From Hofstenia miamia (Eukaryota; Xenacoelomorpha; Acoela), in assembly GCA_004352715.1 (NCBI GenBank), contig SCFE01000100.1, positions 1,536,970 through 1,600,969 of the forward strand: DNA of 64,000 nt. Reading direction: 5' to 3'. Numbering within the stretch: the stretch's first letter is position 1; the number at the start of each line of letters is the position of its first letter. The notes beneath the pieces are model-generated. The model ran no database searches, was not told the origin of the DNA, and saw nothing but the letters and a program-made list of their open reading frames with translations. Of this stretch, positions 24,980 through 37,368 are shown in pieces. The position numbers and the translations under genes were made by a program.

Positions 24980-27900
24980 CGCTAGAAAAATTAATAGAAA
25001 ATGAAAGCAATACACGCGTATTAGAAAATTAAATGCTATCGCCACCAACTAATCTAACCCTGGGAATCTTTGAACAGATTGCAATTTTAAAATATTAAAA
25101 TTAAGTGAACAGCATTATGCACGAAAATTAATTATATACTCGACCGCATTAATATCGACTGTCAATGCTCTTTTTGTGGAATGCTGACAATCATAAAAAT
25201 TACAAGGCTTGCATACCCCGATTCAAAAAAAATATACGTCTGCGATTCAGCATCAAATGGAAAAACTTTGATATTCCAACCTTACAAGTTATTGTTTGAC
25301 ATTCAGCACATGGTTCATTAGAAATAAGGTGCTTCATGCTTTTTCGACATCAGATCGAAAGGCAAAAATAAATATTTCCTTCGCAGTAAATTTATTTGTA
25401 AATTATATGGAAAGACACTAATAGTTTGTATAAACTATGCTTTAGTAGAATTATTTGGTCTGTAAAGCACTACATTTTCAACCTCAATTTTGATGCAATG
25501 TATTTTTTTGGATGCTTGAAATACAATAAAGCCAGTGTCTATATTCATAATGGCACCATGCTTCGTTCTTATTAATCAAAACTTCAAAATTTAGCGTTGA
25601 AAAATCATTGGGGCGAAAAATGCACCCCAAACGACGAACTGGTTAAAATTTGAATAATTTGATTTAATATTGGTGAAAATTGCATGATGCTAGATTTTCA
25701 AAACATCAATCTCAAAAAAAGATCTCGAGTCAGGATCATACCAAATTCAATTTCGAACTTTAAAATGTTACTAATTTCAATTACGATAAATCGAGTTAAA
25801 AATCTTTTACTGTAAAAAAGGCTAAAACGATGAAAATTGGTAAACTTTTAAAATCAATGTCTTTTATTTACAGCACTGGTCAAATTATCACAATCAGCAA
25901 AATCAGCTTCAAAGAATAATTTTTTTCAAAAAACTAAGTATTGAATAATACCTTTTAGGTCATGTTAATTAACATAATTAATCATATATTAGAAAATATT
26001 TTCCTTTTTAATGGTTATAGTAATACTGTATATTTTCAAAATAAAATTGAGTAAAATATACTGATTAGTGTGGAGGGTAGCAAAACTGCGATTTCTAATA
26101 TATTTTTAATGTATAATAATAACGCTATTTTATACAACTGTAACAAATGTCACATGAAATGAAAGTGGGTTGATTCAAATTTGCAAAAACGAAGACCGAT
26201 CGATTGAAAATTGAAAATCAAAACAATCACGTCCATAGAAATGCCTACAGGGCAAATGAAATCAATCAAAATGTCTAATGATAAATGTTTATGTCAAGTT
26301 TTTTAGAATAAAACAACGGCAGATGGTTGAATAAATTGACTAGAAGTGAGCCTCTAAATTGTCAAATGGTGCAATGGTATAGCACAAAAATGTCAGAGTG
26401 TATATACTAAATAAAATATGCATTGAGGATTTAGACAATTAATTAATAGCTCAATTGTGATAGACTTTTTCGAAAAAGCAGATAGGAAATAATCCTATTT
26501 GATACAAATTATGATTCGGGTGTCTAAAAAATAACACAGTATTTCAAATTATAATTATACACTAAAAAATTTTATTGGTCTAAGAATCATAAAAAGAGAA
26601 AAAAATTCTAACCAAAATTTTTGGTAAATTATTTAAAGCGAGCATAAAAAGCATATTATATATATATAGTCCTCTCTTGCCCAGAAATGCTGCGTAATCC
26701 CCAGCAAAAGCAATTTCTTATAAAGTTAAATGAAAAAGTCAGCTTATGTAGAACAGTATATAAAGCAAATTGCAGTTACGTATAAAAACACATCAAATAA
26801 TAAAAAGGCTTCATAAAATTTAAGTTAAAATTACGCCATCTAGCGAAATTTTTTAAAATATAATTTTGAATTGCAACCACAAAGAATACATTAAATATAA
26901 ACCTATTTGTTGGTAAGTGACCGCTTACTCTTATAAAATTTAACCGAAAAATATTTTATTAATTTGTAATTAAATAATGTTGAAATACTACATTAAACTA
27001 CAAATTAAATAATAGCAGTCAGTGCTTTTTATAACCCTGATTGAAAAATACATAATTCTAGTTTTAAAAACAAAGTCCTTGTTTTCCAATGTATTTGATT
27101 AAGATTTGAAAATAAATTCGAAATAAAATTTAATATTAGCTGACACTAAACACCTTAACCGCAGATTTGAAATAAACCTGAGAGAAATACTGGGAGACTG
27201 AAATTAAATATTGATAAAATATTTATTGACAAATAAAACGGTAAAATTATATATACAGATTTCATAAACAAAAATTAGTAGAAGAATCACGGATATACAC
27301 TACATTCTGTTGCACACAAGGTTCATATCAAATAATCAAATAGCCTGTGATGAAAAGGCCAAAATGCATATTTTAGTTGCTATGTGAAGAAGACATTCTC
27401 CGAAAAAAGCTACGTCAAGTTTAAAACTCCAGGAATTCTTATATGGAAAAAAATCATAGCATACAAAAACTAAAAACAGTGAGAATTTCCCAATTTAGAT
27501 GTTTTTTGGGTACAAGCTAAATGAATGTTAACAAAATTTTCATGAAATCATATCACAGGGTTTTTCAAGCATGGTTTTACTATAACAAACTAGCAATCAT
27601 CCTAAAGCAAACGTTTTAAGCTGATTTCTTTCTGGGTAACAAAGCTACCCCAAATTTAGACTATTGGTGTTTTGTTGAATCTTGGTAAGCAAAGTTAGGA
27701 TGATTCCCATATTGTGCGGACAAAAAATACTTTAAAAAATGTGGAAAAGTAACAAAATAACAGGTTCTTCCGATTTGATTTGAGCTCAAAATCCTATTTT
27801 AGTTGTTCTTGGGTTAACAAAATTACATCACAATTCGTTTAACCGTTAAAGAATACCTTCACAAATAGGTAAAAAAATTTATTACAATAGTTAAATGAGA

Positions 27901-28028
27901 ATTGTTTAATGTAAAGTACGTTAGCTACATTTGATAACTGTTAAATTATGAGTGAAATTTTAATCGATTAAACTTAAATTTATAAAGTTTTGCTATAAAA
28001 TCAAAAATTGAAAGAATGAAAAATTTAC
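24980..28028. other. Dystrobrevin-side non-coding DNA, nothing recognised
   Basis: AT-rich; a weak TTGGGG/CCCCAA hairpin at 25608-25630. No exon was found. Confidence 0.6.
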
Positions 28029-28159
28029 ATAATGTGTTGAAGATTGATTGGTTTTTCTGGTTCGTTGGGGAATCTGGGCTCACTGTCTTTACTGTTAGAA
28101 GGCAAACATCTTAGTGTTCCCTTCTTTAGGGTGTGAGTGAACTGCTTTGCAGGTGATTT
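28029..28159 (-). CDS. Dystrobrevin exon e (KSPAKQ ... EPEKPINLQHI)
   Basis: This 131 bp exon starts in phase 0 after TTTTAG and ends two bases into a codon (CAC ATT AT) at a GTAAAT donor. It encodes KSPAKQFTHTLKKGTLRCLP, then SNSKDSEPR, then FPNEPEKPINLQHI. This is the dystrobrevin-specific stretch directly after the ZZ domain. Relatives have KSPAKKLTNALSKSLSC and FPDQPEKPLNLAHIV at the same place, with an exon border at the same residue. It contains no ATG-initiated ORF of useful length. The following exon must begin with the third base of a codon (phase 2). Confidence 0.92.
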
Positions 28160-29864
28160 CTAAAACATATTGTGAAAAAAGTGTAAACGATAAACTGTCG
28201 TTGAGCTTAAAATAGTAGTCTCTCATATGAATAGTCATTACTTTGTTAACATTTACTTTTACAATTACTGCTTAAGATCTGAAGTAATCATTGAAAATCG
28301 AACACATAATTTACAATTTAATGCTTTTATTTTAAGCATAAGCATATTTTTAGTTCTTAATTCGCGTAGAATTACACGAACGCGGCTCAATATATCAAAT
28401 ACAAACAATTTTGATTTTGAATGAGTACATGAATTTAGGTAAGCAAAAATATATTTCCTACCAAACAGAGAATTTCAATTAAAAATTAGTTAGAGTAATC
28501 AAAAACAAATGAATGAATTGATATCAAATCTGAGCGTGTGAAAAAACTCAACACTTCAAATAACATGGAATTTGATAGAATATTGGATATACTCTATCAA
28601 ATCTAGATTGTATGAATGCATGTTGAGGTCAAAACAAACTTTCATTTTAAAAAACCACTGGGGGAAATTCATATAGGCCTAATATATTAGCAAAAAAATT
28701 ACAACAGTTACATTGATACATAAACGTGATTTCAGATTTTCATCTCTATTTTCCTAAAATCTAATAAGACAATGTTAGGAATTTTAGTTTTCAAAGCAGA
28801 ATTTATACAAATGATGACCAAAAATTACTTGTATACAAATTGAGCAGCATTACTTTAACAAAAGACCGTGTCTTTGCAAATTTTATTTGAGGAACCATTT
28901 TTGAAGAAGATAATAGAATAGGAAAACTGATAGAGTACTTTAATGCGCTATATTTTGAGTAGTAAATTGGGAATTTATAAAATCAATTGATACATTTACA
29001 GTGACACAAACGAGCTCTAAAAATAGAGAAATATCACCGAACCAAGTGTGATTAGATGCAGAAGGGTGACGTCCGATTTGAAATATTATAGTAAACTAAG
29101 TATAATTTACAATAGCTTTCACACTCAATAATTTAAAACCTAAGCAACTCATTTCTAAAAAAATTCAGAAAACAAACACATATTAATATATAAATTAGAA
29201 AGAGCATGTGATATAATTTGCTATCGCATTTGAAAACATTCACAAAGGACAGCGGAAATTAAAATCCAAATATAAAAGAAGTGATTCCTACGGTCAGAAA
29301 AATTAAGAAAATTAAGGACATCGCTAGCGCGAAAGGTAACTTGATGTCGAAGAAACTTGCTCAGAACCTAAAGTAACAACCACCGAAGATGAACATGCTA
29401 TGATGGCAAAAAATGATTGAATATAATAGAAGAACCGGTAGCGCATCGCTTAATAGAGGATGTAACTTATCAAAGTCATTCCTGTTCAATAGTTTAGCAA
29501 TCAATTTTCAGGCCATGTAAATATCAGGAGCGTAAGAAGGTAAAAACGACTGTCGTCATGGATGTTGTGAGTATATATAAGCAAAGATTAAAGCTGGGCA
29601 AAGCTCGTTACTCGATAATCATTAATTTAAGTAGTAGTGTAAACATACATAGTTTGCACTGCTACAGAATTGAAAATTCCGACAATCGATTACCAACTTG
29701 AGGTGTTTGCGTTTGATAAATGAGGGATCAGGATCAGAGTACGATACTGGAGCAAGATCTTTGTTGGAATACTTTATAGAAAAAACTACTTGAAAAGAAC
29801 TATGCAGAAAAATGTTTGCCTATCCTTAGGTTAAATATTAGTGATTTTTTAATTATCTGACTGA

Positions 29865-30017
29865 AAGCCCGATGAATTGGTCGATAAAGTAGTTCAACGG
29901 AACATGCAAGTAGGTTTCCTGACTAAACTAGACAAAAAAATTGTAACTGAAATGCCTCCAGGATCAGCTCGACTCACATCGTTAAATCACAAGCATTCAA
30001 TTAACTTAAGCCATTAA
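29865..30017 (+). other. Short unrecognised open frame
   Basis: A frame of 50 codons reads KPDELVDKVVQRNMQVGFLT then KLDKKIVTEMPPGSARLTSL before TAA. It has protein-like residue use but lies just after a stop, with no splice signal I would trust. Possibly a decayed transposon ORF. Confidence 0.2.
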
Positions 30018-31309
30018 AAATGCACTGGAAATGTTTTCAGCTGCAGTTGAGTCTTTTAAGAAAAGGTATTTATCATGCTTTGATAAAAGTTTCCTTATCA
30101 AGTAATATATGTACATAGCTAGCTTGTTCGTTAACTTTTAAAAATGTCCTTGAATTTTATGGTTTTCTGTTTGGTAGCACACATTGAGATGAAAAATGAT
30201 TCTAATTGCATAAATGAGTAAATGGTCACGCGTGAAGAATATTTTAGTGACTCCAGTTCATTAAAAAATATAGTCATTTTATTGCAGATTTGCAAATTGC
30301 TTGACATTTTGAGCCGACTAGCGCAGGGCAGCCACAGCTGAATTTATTCATAAAGCATAAGCCTATATTCAAATAAAAATATTCAAATAATTCGGAATAG
30401 ATAATTTTACGTTCAGTCCAATAGCAAATTGAAATAAAAACAGTTACTAAGGTTCATGAAAAGCTCAAATGAAATCTGTCCGTTTAGTCAATAAAAGATA
30501 ACGAATTTTAAGGAGTATGGCGCGATTTCCAAAAAATATCTAACATGAAAATTATAACTCTTATTTTAAAAATGGATATTAATAACATTAATATGTTCAT
30601 AGCTTCTCTCGCAATTTTCCTGTTAACGCAAGGAATTTAAAATAAAACAATGACATCAATTGAAAAGATGCTAATAATAAGCTAATGCCTAAGTCAGCGT
30701 CGAATAGTCCCAATTAAAACTTTCTAACAGTTATTCGATATTTTAATGACGGAAAATTAAACTTAGAAATCAATTAACAACTTAATATTAGCATGTTGTT
30801 CCAGTCGTTTGAAAACTAGAATCTCATTTGAAACATGAAGTGACGAGCAGTTGATGAAGGTGAGTGAAGTTATGTCAATGCCACCTCAAATTTTAAACGA
30901 CTTCTGATGGTTGGAATGTCCAAGACTTTTTACTTATCTATTGATTGAATTTGAGTCGATATTCGTTACATTCTTTTCAATAAGAAAGGAGTTTTTATTG
31001 GATATCATGTGTGAATGTGAACTCAAAAACGTTTGCATGCTATTGGGCATGCATATTCCAAACCATTTCTAAATTTTACATAATGTTAGGAGAATAAGGC
31101 ATTTTCAGACAAAATAACATCATATAGTGATGTATGTATTGTTGTTTCATTTTCGGTAACAGCAGTTAAAAGCTTTCTGTAGCTACGAATTCAATTGAAT
31201 GACATACAATAACAGTGACTGGATCCGAAACTGTAGATAGTATAAATTGTTAGTGTAAGAATTTGCTTAATCCTTAAGCTACTGAAAAAATATGAACAAA
31301 TAATCCAGT

Positions 31310-31355
31310 GGGGCTCAAAAGCCCCCACACCAAGGCAACCTATTTAGGTTGCCTT
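31310..31355. repeat. Two adjacent perfect hairpins
   Basis: GGGGCT/AGCCCC with a 4-base loop (31310-31325) is followed 6 bases later by AAGGCAACCTA/TAGGTTGCCTT with a 2-base loop (31332-31355). They are GC-rich within AT-rich DNA. Could be the end of a small transposon; no partner was found. Confidence 0.85.
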
Positions 31356-32413
31356 GCCCCACACCCAATAACATTTAGTGCTTTGCTCATCACAAAAAAT
31401 TCTAATACTCTCACAACAAATAATGTACTTTGATTTAGACAGCATTCATTTTTTCGGTTTTAATTCCTGCTAGAATCAATGAAAAACTACCAGCTTATTT
31501 TGTACAATGCATACAAGGAAACTCAATATTTTCAAATTCGTTTAGGTCATAATTTATTTTCGTTTGAATATGATAATTGCTTAGCGATTTTTTTAACATT
31601 TACGCACACATAATACAAAACAACAAAAATTTTAACTAGCAGTCCTTAAGGTAAATAGTCAAATGATAATGTACATGCGAATTTATCCGTTTATCTCAAA
31701 TACAAAAAGTATGATACAACATAGTTTTATGATAGCAAACAAGAACAATAATAGTGTTCTCCACATTTGGAACCAACACTTTTGTTGCATTGCCTGGAAT
31801 GTTGCCTCCTTTTAATTAAACTACGACATTGATGACACATAATTTTTTGCAGTTGTTTTAATCATACAAAAAATCGAACCTGCTTGAGAAAAGGCTCTTA
31901 CAATTTTACTGTTTTTACAGCCCATGCAGGAACTAACAACAAATTACTTTTATTGTTTTTATATGGACAAGTGAAGAAATAAATAGAAAAATATGCATTT
32001 TAAGCAGCAATATTACACAGGGGCCTAATTAAAATGCTGAAAATTGAATGTGAAAAGAATAAATTGAAGTATTTGCAAATAATTAAGGTGTCATACACGT
32101 TTGTAATAATGTCTGATGCTTAAGTGAACATGAAAAACGAAAGTTTGAAGAATATTAAATAAATATTGATAGTTTATTTTTCTTCAAGGATTCTGTGCAG
32201 TGTAATGTGAAATGGTAAACTTAACTTGGATTCTGCTACCCCAGAAAGGAATTTAGAGCAGACCTATATAGCCTCATTGAACTTGATGCTATTCACAACT
32301 ATGCCAGTCTCATTAAATAGGGTTCAGTAAACAACATCATTTTGGAAAAATTAGTAAAATTATTAAGCAAATTCAGAAATCCGTGGTTAACGTTTCATCA
32401 AATATTATATAAT

Positions 32414-32667
32414 CAGAGGCCCGTTTAGGATTTTTAAAACGGGGAGGGGGACTGACACTCACTTTTACAGAAAAAAATTGTAAAAAAAGTTTTATGAACA
32501 AAAGTAAGCTTACACAATATGCAATCATCTGTTTTTAGCAGCAAATCGATTGATAACATCTTGAATTAAATTGAACTATTTTCAATTTTGAGGAAAAGAG
32601 AACATTTTTCTTAAATATTCGTATTTGGCTCCAAAAAGGGGGGGTCCTTTCCCTAAACGTGCCACTG
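32414..32667. mobile_element. hAT-type MITE with 8-bp target duplication
   Basis: The left end CAGAGGCCCGTTTAGG and the reverse complement of the right end CAGTGGCACGTTTAGG match at 14 of 16 bases. Perfect 8-bp duplications TATATAAT flank the element at 32406-32413 and 32668-32675. CAG-start termini with 8-bp duplications are the mark of the hAT superfamily. The 254 bp interior has G-runs and C-runs and no transposase, so it is non-autonomous. The perfect duplication suggests a fairly recent insertion, in the dystrobrevin intron between the 28 kb and 34 kb exons. Confidence 0.9.
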
Positions 32668-34298
32668 TATATAATGTTGTTCTCAATCCAAATGAAATAG
32701 AAGAACCCATGGGACTAGATAGTCTTGCATAACTCAACTTCATATTACTAAGTTCCATTAACCTATTGAGTTCAGTACTCGTGTACATCTTGAAATATCT
32801 CTGGCTTCAGATTCTAATAATATCACAAAGTTGAAATGTAGAACATGCATGTTCACATATTCACCCCTATTGAGAAGCATTTCAGGGAATAGTAAAAAAG
32901 TTTCATCAAATTTTTTTTACAAAATCATGTTAACATTTTACTAATAAATTTAAAAATTTTTATGTTGTATTAAAGTGCTTGAAAGACGAATTATACATTT
33001 TTCTAAGTGACATGGTACTAAAAGTTGCTAAAAAAGCATCACTCAATTAAAAATTTGAAAGATTTCCAATAAGAAAATGAAATCCTATTTCTCTGGACAA
33101 TAATATTATAGAAAATTAATTATTTGCATTGATTCTGTCAAACACTATAATTTTATTTTAAAAAATTGAGAAAAAACAATTCGTAAAGAAAAGTTAAAAA
33201 GAAGTATTAAATATAAGCTATAAAACCAAAACTACCAATTCCGATTAAAAAAATTATCAAACTTCACAGTGGGGGAAGAAATGGTTGTATGAAAACAGAC
33301 GACATCTTTCTAGAATAAAATATTGAAATGGGCATTTGTAAACGGAGATCCCAGCAATCGAATACAGCTTGCTTTGTTGAAGTGCGGGGCGTCTTTGAAA
33401 ATGTGAGAAGTATAATTTATTGAAGTAATGAAAAGGCGGTGCTTATAGCGATGACAGATGGTGTTTAAAGAAGCTCCAACAGACGAGACAAAAATACTCA
33501 AAGTAAACAGGCTTATATTCATTAATGTTTACTGATTACAGATGATCCTTCCTTTTATACGTGTGTAAATGTAAAAAATGTTAAAAAATATTACAATCAT
33601 TTTAAACTATCATCAAAAATAACGAAAATATTGTAAGATAACGAGAAGAGCTATGGATACTGTCATGAAAACTTTGTGATGAGTATTAAAAATCTCAAAT
33701 ATATAGATATGCTTAACTATTTATCAAAAAGCTTAAAATATAAGAATGGGTCGACCTGGTAAATTAAGAAGAATGGTTTAACCTTCATCAGGGCTAATTT
33801 TGACTCTAGAGATTCAACGATGTTATCTACTTAAAACTAACTTGAAAACATCGAACAATATTAAAAACTTCTAAACCAGTGATTCTAAAAAGTATTGCGA
33901 TGGAAAACAATCTCAAAAATGTTCTATCCATATGCTGCATGTCTGGCAACTAAAAAACAAATAGGTTTGTAACAATGAAACTTGTTACAATGCGTTCTGA
34001 TTGTTCCATAAGTCATTTTAAAGAAATTTATGTTCCCGTTTGATATCAGGACATTTTCACTGAAATGATAACTAAAATATATTGAAGGTAATGTAAGGAT
34101 TGCTAAAAGCAGTAAAAAAAACCAGTAGAGAGGAAATTAATCAATTCATTAAGAGGCTACATTAAAAAAAAAGTTAAAAAGGTTCTAGTGATTAATAGAA
34201 AAAAATACCAGAGTCATGAAACAATAAAATTAAATGCTTGAATCGCGTCGCTACTTATATATTTGAATGAATTTCTAAAAAGAGTGAAATCTACTTAC

Positions 34299-34465
34299 AT
34301 ATGTGGAGTACTCCTTCATTTCGTGCTCTTCTGAATGTGACATGTTGGCATTTCCCCGCCAAAAACACTGCTGACAAAGCTGATAGTTGGCACATCGTTG
34401 GCATTTGTATCTGAAGCCCAGCATGCTTTCAATGCCGCAAAACGAGCAAGCAACCGGGTGGAAAA
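34299..34465 (-). CDS. Dystrobrevin exon d (ZZ zinc finger)
   Basis: This 167 bp exon follows a T-rich acceptor (TTTTTTTAG). Its first two bases complete Val, and it ends at TAT before GTAAGT (phase 0). It encodes a full ZZ finger: [57 protein letters not shown]. The Cys pairs CSFC, CQRC and CQQC and the paired His (SHSEEHE) are the zinc ligands. The order C-x2-C, C-x2-C, C-x2-C, H-x3-H matches ZZ domains. In relatives this domain, with the EF-hand module, supports binding within the dystrophin complex. The first ATG in this frame (near 34520) is intronic, so the apparent start of the longer ORF should be ignored. Confidence 0.95.
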
Positions 34466-35053
34466 CTAAAAAAATGCACGTAGGTGATTGCAGCACAAAT
34501 TTAAACATGTTAATCTTCAATTGCAGTTTAGTTGGTTGCTACTTGCTATTGTAAATTTTACTCTTTATTTAAATGCAACGTTGTTTGGTGTTCTAGCACT
34601 AAATAATAAGTTTGATAAGGTTTACAAATTTCGGTCATTTGTCAAAATGCAATCACCAGCTCTGAGCACGTAGATGTAAAAACACTGAAATTAATACAAT
34701 TAGAACTAATAAATTTTCTAAACATAATTTTGCAAAATTATATGTGCAGTGATTTTTGACAAAGTGCACATATTTAAATACGTAAAGTATGCAAATTATT
34801 AAAAATGAGTCTTTAGATTCTTGATTCGCTTTTTAGCAACTTTTACGTTGTAAATTAATAGAAGCGACTATCTCTAAATAACTACTTAAAATGAATTTTT
34901 TGATAATTTCATTTTAAAAGGCACTTTAGAACTACTTCATATATACTGGTAATTTTGGCTATCATGAATCAAATGAGTTGTAGCTACAAAGTAAAATAAA
35001 TAAATATAGACAAATAATAGATTTTTTTTTGTCTCAGAAAATAATAAAATGAC

Positions 35054-35056
<3 letters not shown>

Positions 35057-35089
<33 letters not shown>
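35057..35089. repeat. (AT)n microsatellite
   Basis: About sixteen units in the large dystrobrevin intron, 0.6 kb from the ZZ exon. Confidence 0.97.
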
Positions 35090-35092
<3 letters not shown>

Positions 35093-37055
35093 GGGTTTCG
35101 ATTGTTTCTTGATCATCTTGAGAAAAAATCCCTGATTTTTTAACAAAATTTCATTTATTCACTCTACAAAAATAAAAATACTATGTCCTTATTAAATGAT
35201 AAAAAATGTAATTGTTGTATGGTATATTTTTGTTAATAGACTTTATCTGGTCATTTAATTTCTAAAAATTATCCGTCATCTATACGTCAAAATAAAATGA
35301 ACTATCCAAAAAATATCAAGCTTAAAAAATGTTTTAAATTTTAGGTCTTAACATAATTATGCTGTAAAATATTGGAATAAAAAATTCGAATGAGACGATG
35401 CATAGTGAAGTCGTCAAGTATAAGTTGAAAAACGACGAGATTTCGCCTGGCTACAGTCATTATACAGTAAATATTTTGTAGGTAACATTTCCGGGTGTAT
35501 GTACATGTACATTTGTATCGAGAGAGAAAGAAAGGGAGAAGGTAGAACTGATAAAATGAACTAATAATTCTGAATACTATTTTTTATTTATACATAGTTA
35601 AAAACTACTCTTTCAATTTCACTCTTATAATTTGTAGTAATTCGCATTAACTTTACGAAATGAGCATTTCATTTATTCAATTGAAACTTAGCATTTCTTG
35701 TTTTTTCTCACTGCATTAATTCTTTGTCAATGATTAGTTATTTGTGTGAATTTTATGGGATGGTAATTATATACTTTAGCCGAAGTACTCCCTAACCCGC
35801 GGAATGAAGAAAATTTATAAAGGAGATAATTAAATAATTTATGGATCTATTATCCCACAATTTCCATAAGCAATAAGCTGACACGTAAAAAATATGTTTC
35901 TGTGTAATGAGCTGATTAACATAAATTTAAAAAATTGCATACATATATATTGTGAAATGGGTCGAACACGAAATATTTATTCCGTTTTGTTGAAATTGTC
36001 TGCCGTGTAAACGCTAAATAAGGTCAGTCAGGATATTAAATAAAACATCCCCTGCTGTTTGAATAGAAAATAACTTTATTAATAAATAAAATTGGGTGTA
36101 ATAAAAATATATCCTATTAATATAATCGATTACTGACGTCGAGATTCTATTTTAACAAATTGTAAATTTATAAGGCAACCAATACTAGAGTTGCTTCAAT
36201 ATAACAACTAAGCGAGCAAAACCAACGCATAATCAGAAAAAACAGATGTTTTCATATTGATGATTAATGAAGTGTCATACTCCAGCATGATTGCATCAGG
36301 ATACATTATTTTTTATTAGTGGCCAGGCAGTGTTAGGATAGAATAACAATGAGTTGTTCATATTATTTAAACTAAATTTCTTCTACCTCTTAGAAAATAG
36401 ATCATTCCATTGTAAAATCCTGGTTAAATATGAAAGTTTGCCAAAATAAATTACATTTTGGGCAAATTTGTAACATTATCTATATTAATAACTGAAATGA
36501 GCTTTCAAAAGTCATTCCAATTTATTAAAAAGTGATTTTTGCAAAATTCTTTAGTTGACTAAGTTCAAAATATGTCGCGGGGCATTATTGATTATTTATC
36601 CCCTTCAGATATGCACATTGTATGGAAATGCTAAAAAATATTTATATGGCGGCTCAGCACTGCTTGTCCCAATTGTTTCTGATGACATTAAGAATTTTTT
36701 TCTATTGCTAATATTTTCATTGAAATTGTCTGTTTCACCATATACACCATTTTGAGGAATGCTAATTTTTCAAGGTTACTTCAATACTAAATTATACCAA
36801 TATTTAGACCAAATTATTTTTAAGATAACGAAAAAGTAGCCTAGTTTAATAAACAAAGGTATTCAAGGTTGAATATAAATTCAAATTTCAATCAAAATCT
36901 AGTTTCTACATGTGTAAAATTGTGCGCATTGTGTCTCAAGGGGCTATACTACAAGGCGATATGAATCAAACAACCATAAATGAATGTGGAATCATACACT
37001 GTAAACAGGAGGACAATTAAAAACCTCGAAGATTGAAACCATTCAACACTAACAG

Positions 37056-37368
37056 TACTGCTCGGCGGTTTCCAAGAAATGAGAGGAGTTTCGGTTTTCT
37101 TGCTAACTACTATCGGTATTGGAAAACGATATTCAAGAGAAACATACCTTTCTAAATTGCATTTTCATAACACTAAATTATGTTGTTAATCAAATAAAGC
37201 AAATTTACACTTCCACTTGGCAAGCATTTTGACGTTTGCTGCAAGAGTAATACATTGTTTCTTGGAAATTACATTCTAGGCAAATGTTTCTGCTAAAAAC
37301 CGAAAACTCGGTATTATTTCTTTCATCTCGATTCGGTTTCATTTTCTTCGGTATACCGCCGAGCTCTA
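37056..37368. mobile_element. hAT-type MITE, TAG-start termini, 8-bp duplication
   Basis: The left terminus TACTGCTCGGCGGT and the reverse complement of the right terminus TAGAGCTCGGCGGT match at 12 of 14 bases. Perfect 8-bp duplications ACTAACAG lie at 37048-37055 and 37369-37376. The 313 bp interior carries further copies of a CGGT/ACCG theme (TTTCGGTTTTC, CTCGGTATTATT, TTCGGTATACCG) but no coding capacity. TAG-type ends with 8-bp duplications fit the hAT superfamily. It lies in the 21.5 kb dystrobrevin intron. Confidence 0.88.

Noticed and set aside
24579-25004. Frames of 74 and 65 codons near 24.6-25.0 kb
   Set aside because: They cross a microsatellite and the duplicated 80-mer around an N; no domain.
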